The notes under the pieces: model-generated
The model's database searches: none
Seen by the model: only the letters and a program-made list of their open reading frames with translations
Told to the model about the DNA's origin: nothing
Assembly (NCBI GenBank): GCA_032717465.1
Contig: CM064657.1
Coordinates: 24,110,638 to 24,174,637, forward strand
Direction of reading: 5' to 3'
Source: Coenobita brevimanus
Lineage: Eukaryota > Arthropoda > Malacostraca > Decapoda > Coenobitidae
DNA: 64,000 nucleotides
In this document: positions 24,273-34,835 of the stretch, piece by piece
Layout: every line of letters starts with the position of its first letter
Numbering within the stretch: the stretch's first letter is position 1
Program-made: the position numbers and the translations under genes

Positions 24273-24822
24273 AAAAGGGCGGGCCAAAAGTTACGTTATC
24301 ATAATATTATTTTTTTAACACGGTTATATTTCAGCTAAATAAAGTGTACACCAACCAGATTTAAACTAAATGAAGTATACATCAGGTTAATTAAAAATCA
24401 AGTTAAATGTTCAAAATGGCCTCCTTCTTCCGCTAAACAGAATTTGCACCTCTTAGACACAGAGCGGCAAATTATTCTTCTCAGTTCTTGATCATTTTTC
24501 AAGTTGTCAAATTCTGCTGTTACTCTCTTTCAGTTCTTGAAGACTTCTAGACTTTGTCTTGTGAACTTTCTCTTTGATCATCCTCAAACTGCAGAGTCAC
24601 ATGGCGTTAGGTCAGGTGACCATGGAGGCCACTCAGCAGTACCCCTTCTCCCAACCCATGTGTCGAAAGTGTTACCGAGAAATTCTCGCACGTTCCTACC
24701 ATAGTGAAGAGATGCACCATCTTGTATCCTAATTAATGTGGAAGCTGAAATATAACTGTGTTTAGTTGAAATATAGCTGTGTTAATCAAATAATATGGTC
24801 AATTACCTTTTGGGCCACCCTG
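24273..24822 (-). mobile_element. Internally deleted mariner-like element
   Basis: The ends are inverted: the right end (minus strand) begins CAGGGTGGCCCAAAAGGTAA, the left end AAAAAGGGCGGGCCAAAAGT, and both continue into AACACGGTTATATTTCAGCT or AACACAGCTATATTTCAACT. TA follows the right end at 24823. A remnant of a DDE transposase lies inside on the minus strand. The left terminus is diverged, so that boundary is approximate. At about 550 bases it is too short to be autonomous. Confidence 0.8.
24595..24728 (-). pseudogene. Mariner-like DDE transposase fragment
   Basis: One minus-strand frame reads IQDGASLHY, then NVREFLGNTF, then WVGRRG, EWPPWSPDLTPCD. QDGA-x-x-H and WPPWSPDLTPCD flank the second and third catalytic acids in mariner-like transposases. 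About 45 residues remain, from the C-terminal half of the catalytic domain. The N-terminal DNA-binding part and the first catalytic acid are absent, and the frame breaks down soon after the TPCD motif. It lies between the two inverted termini of the element. Confidence 0.85.
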
Positions 24823-24824
24823 TA

Positions 24825-26243
24825 TTTATGGCAACTATTTTGCTTTTATTATCTGTGTTAGTTGTCGATTGTTTATGTATTTGAGAATGTGTGTCGAACA
24901 TATACACACTTTCCCAAAATCATTCTCTATATCAGTTTTTTATACTACCTGTTGCATCTGCCAATTTATGTGTGGAGCGTTAAGTATTAGAGCGCTGTAG
25001 TAATTTTGTGGTTGAATTATAGTCTCTTGCAACAGATCATCTTCCGCCGGCTCCTTAACCCTCATCTTATGTAGTTGGCTTGGTGAGGTTTTAAAATCGG
25101 TATTAGCTCTACTCAGAATTTTTCCGCTCATTTCGTTACCTCCAAACACAGTTCTTAAATTGGTAGGTTGAAGCAGAATATAATGATATGATCTGACCCC
25201 AGTTGTGTTTCACGCGGCAGTTGGTAAGCACCTGGTGTTCTGCCCGGCTACTCCTCACATCTAGATCTTTGCTGTGTAATAAGACGTAACTGCATCTTAG
25301 TTGGTAATGTGTGTCCGCCCTGACGTGCCCCATAAAAAAAATCCATTATGTAGCGGCAGGTTTTGTTCACAGGTTCTTTGGTCTTCCTGTTTGACAGTGT
25401 CCTATATGGCACGGAATCTGGTCCAGTGGTTTTAATTATTCTCAGGAGCATTCGATTTTTTTAAAATAATGACGTGGTTGTCAGAATTAATTAAGTTTGG
25501 TGCAGGTTTTTTTTTTTATTTTTTTTTATGAGGATATGGGACAGAGAGAGAATAAGAAGTGAAAAATGAGCATATAATAGCTGTACGAGCGAGTGAATTG
25601 AGCTCATACACTATCAGACATGAAATATGGTGGTGGAGCACAGGACCAAAAGTCACTTTTATCGGAAACTATTAAAGCTACAGAGGATCTCCCCACATTG
25701 TTGAGAAGCTTAGGGAGAAGTGGCTTAGCTCAAAATTCGCTACCATTTTCCGGAAAGAAGCCAAAGAGCGTCAAATTGAGTACCAAAACTGGGTTATCTA
25801 GAAAATTAGTAAATCTCCAGCTGACCAACACACATCATTGGAAAGCTAAAGTAAGAACGGTAGTAAGTTTGCTCTCAGGCACGTTCCTTACTTTCAAGTG
25901 TGGTCGCCTATAACTTCATCAGTAGAAGAGAATGTGAATAACAGACCTCAACTAATCTTGTATGAGTGTTGATCCGGTTGGTGTAATGTACACCAACGAG
26001 GGTCGGTAGTGACAGTTATGACTACAACAGTGAAAGCGTCCAAAATATCCCCTGAAAACAACTCGTAACTGTCGGTATTGGTGCCATGTATTAGATGCTC
26101 CAAGGGACGTCGTAGGATCTTTTTTTTAGTGATATATTTTTGCCTGCTTCGTAAGAGCAATTCGAGCTTGTTCTTGTTATTCATGTTGGAGAAATTTTTA
26201 AAATAAACCTTCACTACAATCAGACCATAAATGCTATAGCACC
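24825..26243. other. Unassigned spacer
   Basis: T-rich run at about 25510-25528. Nothing else is recognised up to the LTR element. 24041-24272 is likewise featureless. Confidence 0.5.
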
Positions 26244-26248
26244 CATAT

Positions 26249-27284
26249 TGTCACGAATCAATTCGCGACATTTCCTTTTTGTGAGAAGCCACGAACTAAT
26301 AGTGGAAAACTCACTGTGTATCGCTCAGTTAACCGTTTCTCTCTCCATTTCGGGGTATACTTTTCAAATAATTCGTCACCGTTTTCAAAAAGTGACCGAT
26401 TTAATGCACGTCACTAAGTGCGCTACTGAGCGATACAATTATTTCTTTATCGTTTGCCTCTGCTTCCCTCAACCGTTAGCCACGCCTTGCGTCCTGCCCA
26501 TTCAATGTATTTGAATTCAGTCGTGTGTTTGCTGTGACGGAGAAAGGGTCTGTGCTCAGAAGTGGAGAGGTCAGCTAGCACCCCAAGCTCCATTAGTACA
26601 GTTAATCCCAGCACTCCCACCTTAGTGGTGATACAAAGTATTCATCGACTGGTATTTCTTTTGTGTATTTTGTAGTTTTAAGAGCTTAGTTAAGGTGTTT
26701 TTCCTAGGCGTAAGTATTTAGCTTCTGTGTGAGTGAGCGAGTGCGTCTCATTGATTTGATTTGAAATGTAATGTTAAATTTATTTTTGTAATTAATAAAT
26801 TTAACAGTTCTATTTCTTGAGCTTAATGTAGAGTAAATCTTGTTTCATTTCTCCATAATTAAGCTTATTTCCCATATAGCTCCTAGCTTGCATAAACGTT
26901 TTACTATTCATAACTGGTACTTAGACCAGTCTTGTATTAACTTAAAATCCGTTGTGCCAGGAGTTAATGCATCAGCAAGAACCTGATGTTATTATTATTA
27001 GTATTAGTTATTTATTGTCAGGGGTGATGTAACTTTCTCCAGAGGCTAACAGTACAGTAATTCAGCAATTGTGAGTAATTAGTCTCTGCTGTGTACTGTT
27101 GAGAAAGTTTATAAATTCTCGTTCTCAGAGAATCGTGCTAAGCCAACGTAAAGTAATCGTTGCTTGATGTAGCAAGACAACCATTGTCTCTGCTCTTCAA
27201 TATTATTGAATATTATTATCAATTTAAATAATATTTAACCATCAATATCAAAATTATCGTGATATTATAAAAAACCCCGTGACA
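26249..27284 (+). repeat. 5' LTR (1036 bp)
   Basis: Direct repeat of 31323-32357. Begins TGTCACGAATCAATTCGC and ends AACCCCGTGACA. Contains AATAAA at 26794 and TATAAAT at about 27110 as candidate polyA and TATA-like signals, though their roles are unproven. The 88-codon open frame in it recurs in the other LTR and shows no domain. Confidence 0.95.
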
Positions 27285-27286
27285 AT

Positions 27287-27303
27287 TGGCGACCTCATTC
27301 CAG
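27287..27303 (+). promoter_or_regulatory. Candidate tRNA primer-binding site
   Basis: TGGCGACCTCATTCCAG starts two bases after the LTR end. TGG at this position matches the CCA end of a tRNA primer. The tRNA species is not assigned. The first ten bases recur at 30746-30755. Confidence 0.6.
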
Positions 27304-27691
27304 GATATTAACTCCTAGCTCTAAAGCTATTCACGAGATAGTGCTCACTCATTCATATTTAGGTATCATTAAAGTTTATAGGCACAAGCTTACTGGTGTT
27401 TACCCTTAATTTAGCAAGTGAATTTTGCTTTATTAATCAATAGAATACTTAACTCTAGTTTATTTTTGGTAACGCCAGACGATTTTATTCGCTCCTGGGA
27501 AGTCGCTGTACCCATTGTGTTTATTATTGAGTCTTCCCAGTCATTTACATTTTTGATTTATTCTTTGCCAGTTAACTAGATAAGACTGGTCACCACTAGC
27601 TTGTGTCTGTATTCTTTACTTGTGTTTATTAGTATTCGTCGCTAAGCAGTCAGTGCTCAATTTCGGTTACTTAGTAAATTGAGCTAGCATC

Positions 27692-30004
27692 ATGGCTACA
27701 GCTGTATATGTACAGGAAGCCAAAGATATTGGTCTCACAGACCCAGAGAAAATACAGAGTTACGTTCTCTCACGGTTCAATTACGAGCAAGAACGTGAGA
27801 AAGATGCTCGTGAAGAGCGTAGGATTCAGCGCGAATGCGAGCGAGAACAGCGCGAACACGAGCAGAAACAACGCGAGCTCGAGTTAGAAAAAGAGCGAGA
27901 ACAGCGCGAACACGAGCAGAAACAACGCGAGCTCGAGTTAGAAAAAGAGCGAGAACAGCGCGAACACGAGCGAGAACAGCGCGAATACGAGCGTGAACAA
28001 CGAGACAAAGAACGAGAACATGAACTTGAAGTGCTGAAGCTCAAGCGAGATTCCTTGGCTTCAGACACGTCTGGTGCAGTTGGTCAAAGCTCCACGAGCG
28101 TTCTCCCTGCACATGTCCTGGCGACCCCACGCATCAAGCTTCCTTCATACAAGGAAAGCGAGCGAATCGAGCCGTACATAGCTCGTTTTGAGGACATGGC
28201 AGACTTATATCAACTGGATGAGGCAGCTAAGCGGCTTCAGTTTCTTAGCCTATTTGAGGGCCCTGCCCTCGATATTCTCCACAGAATTCGTGGAGACAAT
28301 CTCACATATGAGATGATGAAAGCTGCACTCATTAAGGCGTATGGTCTCACAGTAGACGACGCCAAAGTTCAGTTCATGCGAGCTCGTCTCCAAGACAAGG
28401 AGACAGCTGTTCAGTTCCTTGATCGTCTCACAGCTTACTTAAATGAGTGGATGGAGAAAGATGAAACTCCTTCCACGCGTGAGGGGATAATTGACCTTAT
28501 GCTGCGTACACAGCTAGAGAGGTCGTGGCCTGCTGAGCTCATAGCACAGCTTAAGATCTGCCAGGTGAAAAATGCCAGCCAAATGGCAGAGAAGGCTGAC
28601 GCATTCTTTACTGCATACGGGTATCAAGCTCGTAAGCAAAACACCTGGAGCAGAAAAGATACTGCCAAGTCTGGGAAGCCGTCTCAGACTGAATCCCAGC
28701 AACAAGGCCATTCTCAGAGTAATGGCCAAGGTCCAAAACCGCAGTGGAAGGACCAGGGGCAAAACACTCAGAAACCTGAGTGGAAAAGATACAACAAGTA
28801 CCCTAACCAGCAGCAGTATCAGCCACGCAACCAACCGTCGAGACAAACTTTTTCACCACTAGCTCAAAAGAGGCAGGAAGCGAATGCAGCCTTCATTCCT
28901 CAGCAGCAGCCTGGTGGTCACGTCCCTACCAGTGTGGGTACTTCCCCACAGTTCACTAGTCCCACAGTGACAGTGAACCCCCCTCCACAGATGGCCAATG
29001 TTCCATCTCCCCAATATAACCTTCAAGGCACAATGTTTGCCACATCAATTCAGCAGCCTCATGAGTGGCTAGCTGCGTCCTCCACAGGTGACAGTACCTT
29101 CCTTGTTCAGCCAGGGTTTGTGGGAGGCATTCCTGTGAAGGTCCTGAGAGACAATGGTTCCTCAGGTTGCTCTGTTAAGCAGAGTTTAGTTCGGCCTGAG
29201 CAGTATACAGGTCGACAGATCCATGCAAAGCTTATTGATGGATCAGTGAGATTGTTCCCTGAGGCATGTATCCAGGTGGCATCTCCATTTTATACTGGTA
29301 CGACACTTGCAGTTGTCATGCCAGAGCCTCTATTTGACTGTATAGTAGGCAATATTAATGGAGTCAAGGATAGTTGCTCCGATGACGCTACTCAGACTTC
29401 GGCTGCTGCGGTAACACGAGCCATGACTGAGGCTCCAGATTGTGTCACCCCAGTGATCATTGAATCGCCGCAAGATCTGATGTGCAGTCAACTTGTTGTA
29501 CAAGAACAACATTCTGACCCGACACTTGCTGCCGTGCGGAATAAACAAAAGGGTCGAGTGATTAAGTATTCACGGGGAGGTCGAGCCAAGTTCCTTCGCA
29601 TACAAGGACGGCTCTACCGTGAGTCACGAACACCCGAGGGCGAGGTTCGACTGCAGTTTGTCGTTCCCGCCAAGTACCGTCTAGCAGTGTTACAATGGGG
29701 TCATTGTCCAGCCTCAGGAGGTCACCTGGGCAAAAGGAAGACCCAGGGCCGTATCCGAGCTGACTTTTTCTGGCCAGGGATGGGACGAGACATAGACAGT
29801 TTTGTCCGTTCCTGCAGTGTGTGCCAAAGTATCACCACTGATCAGGGACATGTCCTTCCTGTGCCGTTCATAACCACACCTGTAATCTCTGAGTCAGTTG
29901 AGAGACAGGGTAGTGGTGAAGTGGGTGCAGACCTGATGTCTCGCCCATTGGCCCCACAGGACACAGTATGTCCAGGGCCTGTACATGCATATTATGTACC
30001 TTAA
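27692..30004 (+). CDS. Gag, protease-like and integrase zinc-binding fusion frame
   Basis: A 770-residue frame. The start is the first Met after the leader, in the context ATCATGGCT. Residues 34-120 form a charged coiled coil with an 18-residue repeat (54 bp duplicated near 27844-27951). Residues 148-310 resemble gypsy-type gag (LPSYKESERIEPYIARFEDM; LFEGPALDIL). Residues 315-450 are Q/N/P-rich, with no CCHC knuckle. Residues 477-555 resemble an aspartic protease, but the catalytic triplet is D-N-G (487-489) instead of D-T/S-G. Residues 640-712 are an integrase HHCC-type zinc domain (GGHLGKRKT; FFWPGM; CSVCQ). A GADLMSRPL segment (745-753), usual between RNase H and integrase, sits after the zinc domain, so the pol remnant looks rearranged as well as deleted. 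The frame is intact in a recent insertion. Confidence 0.85.
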   Translation: MATAVYVQEAKDIGLTDPEKIQSYVLSRFNYEQEREKDAREERRIQRECEREQREHEQKQRELELEKEREQREHEQKQRELELEKEREQREHEREQREYEREQRDKEREHELEVLKLKRDSLASDTSGAVGQSSTSVLPAHVLATPRIKLPSYKESERIEPYIARFEDMADLYQLDEAAKRLQFLSLFEGPALDILHRIRGDNLTYEMMKAALIKAYGLTVDDAKVQFMRARLQDKETAVQFLDRLTAYLNEWMEKDETPSTREGIIDLMLRTQLERSWPAELIAQLKICQVKNASQMAEKADAFFTAYGYQARKQNTWSRKDTAKSGKPSQTESQQQGHSQSNGQGPKPQWKDQGQNTQKPEWKRYNKYPNQQQYQPRNQPSRQTFSPLAQKRQEANAAFIPQQQPGGHVPTSVGTSPQFTSPTVTVNPPPQMANVPSPQYNLQGTMFATSIQQPHEWLAASSTGDSTFLVQPGFVGGIPVKVLRDNGSSGCSVKQSLVRPEQYTGRQIHAKLIDGSVRLFPEACIQVASPFYTGTTLAVVMPEPLFDCIVGNINGVKDSCSDDATQTSAAAVTRAMTEAPDCVTPVIIESPQDLMCSQLVVQEQHSDPTLAAVRNKQKGRVIKYSRGGRAKFLRIQGRLYRESRTPEGEVRLQFVVPAKYRLAVLQWGHCPASGGHLGKRKTQGRIRADFFWPGMGRDIDSFVRSCSVCQSITTDQGHVLPVPFITTPVISESVERQGSGEVGADLMSRPLAPQDTVCPGPVHAYYVP

Positions 30005-30005
30005 G

Positions 30006-30728
30006 TTAAGGGGAAAGTTGAGAGGCGACTTGAGGCTATGAAAGACCCAAGTTTGCATAAGGATTCTCAGCTTTCCGGTACTAATAGAAGTACTGTAGGT
30101 TAAGGGGGAAGTTCGAGAGAGAACTCCGCAGAGGCGACTTGAGGCTATGGAAGACCCAAGTTTGCACAAGGATTCTCAGCTTCCCGATACTAATATAAGT
30201 ATTGTAGGTTAAGGGGGAAGTTCGAGAGAGAACTCCGCAGAGGTGACTTGAGGCTATGGAAGACCCAAGTTTGCACAAGGATTCTCAGCTTTCCAATACT
30301 AATATAAGTATCGTAGGTTAAGGGGGAAGTTCGAGAGAGAACTCCGCAGAGGCGACTTGAGGCTATGGAAGACCCAAGTTTGCACAAGGATTCTCAGCTT
30401 CCCAATACTAATATAAGTATTGTAGGTTAAGGGGAAGTTCGAGAGAGAACTCCGCAGAGGCGACTTGAGGCTATGGAAGACCCAAGTTTGCACAAGGATT
30501 CTCAGCTTTCCGGTACTAATATAAGTATTGTATTGTAGGTTAAGGGGGAAGTGAGAACTCTGCAGAGGCGACTTGAGGCTATGGAAGACCCAAGTTTGCA
30601 CAAGGATTCTCAGCTTCCCGATATTAATATAAGTACTGTAGGTTAAGGCACAGGTTGAGGACCCGTGTGCGGTTCGAGGCTATGGAAGACCCGAGTTTGC
30701 ACAGGGATTCTCAACTTGCCGATCATAA
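30006..30728. repeat. 109-bp tandem array inside the LTR element
   Basis: Six to seven units with GGTTAAGGGGGAAGTTCGAG, GGCGACTTGAGGCTATGGAA and CACAAGGATTCTCAGCTT. Unit starts are 109 bases apart in the centre, and edge units are shortened. Each unit has a small inverted repeat (GTTC-GAGAGA-GAAC), another around TACTAATATAAGTA, and a purine run AAGGGGGAAG. Minus-strand open frames repeat with the array and have no domain. Confidence 0.95.
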
Positions 30729-31322
30729 TCGTGTGCTAAAATTAATGGCGACCTCGAGTGTACTTTTCATAGCATGTACTGACTGCTAGCCAGAGAGAGT
30801 AATTGTAACATAATAAGAATTTTGTCTCATTGACACTTTTGATGCTCCACCTTAATTGGTTTTGCAGGTTCAGCAATGGGTGTAGCAGTTTTGCTGTGCG
30901 GGCCAGCTGATCGTCTGCCGCACGCTGCCGCCTCTTCTCCTCTGCCTTAAATGCCGTCGCCATATTATTTACTGTGTCATTTTACACGTAGGTACAGTTA
31001 CACTACAACTGTCACACCTACACCGTGTATTACATACACCACGCTACACAACAATTAGTTGTCAGTGTAAATGTAGCGAATTTTCGCTCAGTTTGACCTG
31101 AGTACAGGATTTTCACCGTCGTCACGGAGTTTTTCCCTCAAGCTTGCTTCTATTAACGTAAATACGAGGTTTTTTCGCTCACTGACGACTGCGACTTTCT
31201 CCTGTAGCAGGATAGCACACACACCACAGTGTGAATCTTGTGTGACTGAGTTAGGATTTATATGTATGTATATTGAAATCTTTCTTCTGAAGGAAGAAAG
31301 ATTTAATTTTCATGGGGCGTAA
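30729..31322. other. 3' untranslated part of the LTR element
   Basis: Contains a second TGGCGACCTC (30746-30755) matching the primer-binding core. Also a perfect 12-bp hairpin, AAATCTTTCTTC (31276-31287) with GAAGAAAGATTT (31293-31304), whose right arm is the best purine-rich candidate for second-strand priming, though it lies about 18 bases before the LTR. A 73-codon minus-strand frame (30742-30963) shows no recognised domain. Confidence 0.6.
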
Positions 31323-32357
31323 TGTCACGAATCAATTCGCGACATTTCCTTTTTGTGAGAAGCCACGAACTAATAGTGGAAAACTCACTGTGTATCGCTC
31401 AGTTAACCGTTTCTCTCTCCATTTCGGGGTATACTTTTCAAATAATTCGTCACCGTTTTCAAAAAGTGACCGATTTAATGCACGTCACTAAGTGCGCTAC
31501 TGAGCGATACAATTATTTCTTTATCGTTTGCCTCTGCTTCCCTCAACCGTTAGCCACGCCTTGCGTCCTGCCCATTCAATGTATTTGAATTCAGTCGTGT
31601 GTTTGCTGTGACGGAGAAAGGGTCTGTGCTCAGAAGTGGAGAGGTCAGCTAGCACCCCAAGCTCCATTAGTACAGTTAATCCCAGCACTCCCACCTTAGT
31701 GGTGATACAAAGTATTCATCGACTGGTATTTCTTTTGTGTATTTTGTAGTTTTAAGAGCTTAGTTAAGGTGTTTTTCCTAGGCGTAAGTATTTAGCTTCT
31801 GTGTGAGTGAGCGAGTGCGTCTCATTGATTTGATTTGAAATGTAATGTTAAATTTATTTTTGTAATTAATAAATTTAACAGTTCTATTTCTTGAGCTTAA
31901 TGTAGAGTAAATCTTGTTTCATTTCTCCATAATTAAGCTTATTTCCCATATAGCTCCTAGCTTGCATAAACGTTTTACTATTCATAACTGGTACTTAGAC
32001 CAGTCTTGTATTAACTTAAAATCCGTTGTGCCAGGAGTTAATGCATCAGCAAGAACCTGATGTTATTATTATTAGTATTAGTTATTTATTGTCAGGGGTG
32101 ATGTAACTTTCTCCAGAGGCTAACAGTACAGTAATTCAGCAATTGTGAGTAATTAGTCTCTGCTGTGTACTGTTGAGAAAGTTTATAAATTCTCGTTCTC
32201 AGAGAATCGTGCTAAGCCAACGTAAAGTAATCGTTGCTTGATGTAGCAAGACAACCATTGTCTCTGCTCTTCAATATTATTGAATATTATTATCAATTTA
32301 AATAATATTTAACCATCAATATCAAAATTATCGTGATATTATAAAAACCCCGTGACA
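31323..32357 (+). repeat. 3' LTR (1035 bp)
   Basis: Matches the 5' LTR along its length, one A shorter in the run near 32343. Followed by the CATAT target duplication. Confidence 0.95.
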
Positions 32358-32362
32358 CATAT

Positions 32363-32746
32363 ACCCAGAGTGTACATTTATGGCCCCTTCCTACCCCCAC
32401 AACATTTCCAGCTCATTCTTCCCATTTCTTTGATCCTCACGCATATTTCTTTACCTCCATCTCCCCACACTTTCACGCTTGGAGGATATTTCAAAACAGA
32501 TCTTCAGTGCATTCAAATAACTCACCCTACGAGTTCCATTTTCATTGGATACAGTATCCCGTCCAAGCTCCACTGTCGATTAACATCCCAGACCAGCGCA
32601 CCCTTTCCTTTGCGCAACACACTCATTTCTTTATCCCCCTTTCCCCTGTGATGGCTTCATGTCGCGACGCAGCGCACGCGGTCGAAGAGTGTATGTTAAT
32701 ATTACGCATACATATTACTTTTATTGTATTTGTGCGTGTGGGTGTA

Positions 32747-32748
<2 letters not shown>
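32363..32748. other. Unassigned spacer
   Basis: Nothing recognised between the LTR element and the TA tract. Confidence 0.5.
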
Positions 32749-32816
<68 letters not shown>

Positions 32817-32950
32817 GCACAAGTACTGATATCCACAAGAAAAAGAAAACACGAAATATCCCGAGCGCTTTCGTGTATTCACATCATGTCTCTGCTGATG
32901 ATGTGAATACACGAAAGCGCTCGAGATATTTCGTGTGTCCTTTTCTTTGT

Positions 32951-33007
<57 letters not shown>
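32749..33007. repeat. Palindrome between two (TA)n tracts
   Basis: TA tracts (32749-32812 and 32953-33007) flank an inverted repeat. The left arm, about 32835-32888, holds CACGAAATATCCCGAGCGC and CTTTCGTGTATTCACATCAT. The right arm, about 32897-32953, holds the complement, with a loop of about eight bases. Mismatches are few. No coding capacity. It could be a foldback MITE or a cruciform-forming relic. Confidence 0.85.
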
Positions 33008-33010
<3 letters not shown>

Positions 33011-33079
33011 AGCATAGTTTGCCTGAATAACATGCAAGCGAATAATGTGTAGTATACTATATATATCTCTGAGGGAGGG

Positions 33080-33490
33080 GTAGTAGGAAATCTCTTGCGG
33101 CAGGTAAAATGCGGCCATTGATCTGGTTGATTTAATATGTTGAGGCAGGCAGCAGGTTATCCAGTTGCTTAGTGGTGGTTGTTTGGTGACTGTGACGGTC
33201 CACCAGGCAGCCAGGCGGGCCATAATAACAGAGCCTGCATCGCATCCCATCATTACACCACAGACTTACTGGGGGACACTGGCGGGCTTCGGGGTGCTGG
33301 GTGCTGAGGCCACTGCACTGGCATTGGCGAAAGCGCTGATTTAGTAACCTGAACATCCAGCCCACAACTCGGAAAGCTCGAGTTCGATTCCCGGTCAGAC
33401 TTATTGGCAAGGTTTGTTTCCCCCATGCACCTGTTCACCCGGCATTGCAAGTGGGAGACGGGATGTAAATTTAGTTGATGCATGTAGTTT
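33080..33490 (+). mobile_element. Possible tRNA-derived SINE
   Basis: GAGTTCGATTCCCGGTCAG (33379-33397) is a good B box and resembles a tRNA T arm. A plausible A box (GCTTAGTGGTGGTT, near 33168) is too far upstream for a normal tRNA. Downstream CCCCCATGCACCTG and GGCATTGCAAGTGGG resemble SINE body sequence. No second copy is in the window, so borders are uncertain. Confidence 0.4.
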
Positions 33491-33843
33491 TGTAGGGTAA
33501 TAGTGTGGCTTGGTAATTGTTGATTGTCAGCCTTGATCCTCGTGCATTAATCCTGCGGCTTCTTGTTCTTCTTTAAGGAGGCTTTACTGTTTTTCATTAA
33601 TTTCTAAGAGGCAGCTCTGATCTCTCGCGGCTGAACTTAATCGTGTTGTGTCAGCCCGAACAAAAGGTGTACTTCTTCATCTGCCCAAGGGTTAGGGGCG
33701 AGCTGGGAAAGTAGGAGATAGTATAACTGAAAAGAGGAGGGAGAGGTAACCTAAGAATGGTGCAGAAACTTCTAGACAAGCATAATGAACTAGGCGAAAC
33801 TCATTACACTTATTATGCACAGAAATTGGCTCTGTACAGACAG

Positions 33844-33899
<56 letters not shown>

Positions 33900-34574
33900 C
33901 ATTTTAGTCCTTTGCTTTCTGTCTGAGTTCATCTATCTGCATTTGTATCTAGTTTATCAGACTGCACCCACTAATAATGCCGGTGGCTAGGTTAAGACCC
34001 TCGGGAGCTGCTGAGTTGTGCTGCACCTGCGCTGCGTGGGAGCGTTTCCCCTGGAGGGGCAATGTCTCCCTTTATAATTGTATTGGCGTGGGTGAGTCGC
34101 GTTTTTCGGTCTGGAATCTCACAGTGTAAATTGTTACGGTACTAATGTCCACATCTGAGCTAATGCTTACCTAAAACATATTGGCTTCACAATTCATTAG
34201 TAGAATTTGGAAGACATCAAAATGAACTTTAGGCAACAATTTGCGAAAGAAATTTCCTGTTTCATTACTTACATAGTATTTTACATGTCACCTATTAAAG
34301 TACGGCGTTAGACTGAAACTTTAGTTACACAGAATTACGGGACAAAGCGAAACAATAGAAAACATCGCCCATTTCAGTGACCCTGTGGTGAACAACACAA
34401 GTTTTGTGTAGTGTGCAGTGAGACAAGAGTCCACCTTATTATTCCCCTCTAAGCGTGATGCTTTGATAGTGCCTATCTGAGTGGGATTTGATGGACATGC
34501 CCTAAGTGTGAAATAGACACTTTGGAAGAATAGCCCAACTTTTGTCTTTTTTTTTTTTTTTTTTTAATAGAAAG
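33491..34574. other. Spacer with (CT)n microsatellite
   Basis: About 52 bases of CT at 33846-33897. A dispersed AATCGTGTTGTGTCAGC motif lies near 33640. A T run lies at about 34548-34565. Confidence 0.7.
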
Positions 34575-34835
34575 CCGATCAGTTGTTGGTATTATCTCCC
34601 GCCTTCCCAGAGCTGATATTTTGTGCCCTTAAGTATTATCCTCTCGCCTTGCAAGAGTTCATATTTTCAGTTTAACGCGTCAGTTGTTGTCTCGCCCTTG
34701 CTGTTATCCTTTTGCCTTCCTAAAGCTACTATTTGTGTTAATATGAACCCTTTGCCTTCGCTGGGCCAATATTTTCCCACCAGGGTATCAGCTGTCATGT
34801 TGTCTGTGGTATTATCCCCTTGCCTTCCTAGTGAG
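34575..34835. repeat. Degenerate tandem repeat, about 65-75 bp
   Basis: Four weak units built on TATTATCCCCTTGCCTTCCTA and a following A/T-rich TATTTT segment. Confidence 0.6.

Larger units (their letters stand above)
26249..32357 (+). mobile_element. Gypsy-like LTR retroelement lacking reverse transcriptase
   Basis: A 6.1 kb element flanked by CATAT at 26244-26248 and 32358-32362, a 5-bp target duplication. The LTRs start TGTCACG and end CGTGACA. The order inside is LTR, primer-binding region, leader, one 770-codon frame, a 109-bp tandem array, a spacer, a purine-rich hairpin, LTR. The LTRs differ, as far as I can see by eye, by only one base in an A run, so insertion was recent. The single frame has gag, protease-like and integrase zinc-binding parts but no reverse transcriptase, RNase H or integrase core. 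It is therefore non-autonomous or a deletion derivative. Assignment to the gypsy group rests on gag and integrase style. Confidence 0.9.

Noticed and set aside
30742..30963. Antisense 73-codon frame MATAFKAEEKRRQRAADD inside the LTR element
   Set aside because: Its start is basic and helix-like but no family is recognised, and the frame ends without structure. It was kept only as a note within the 3' region.
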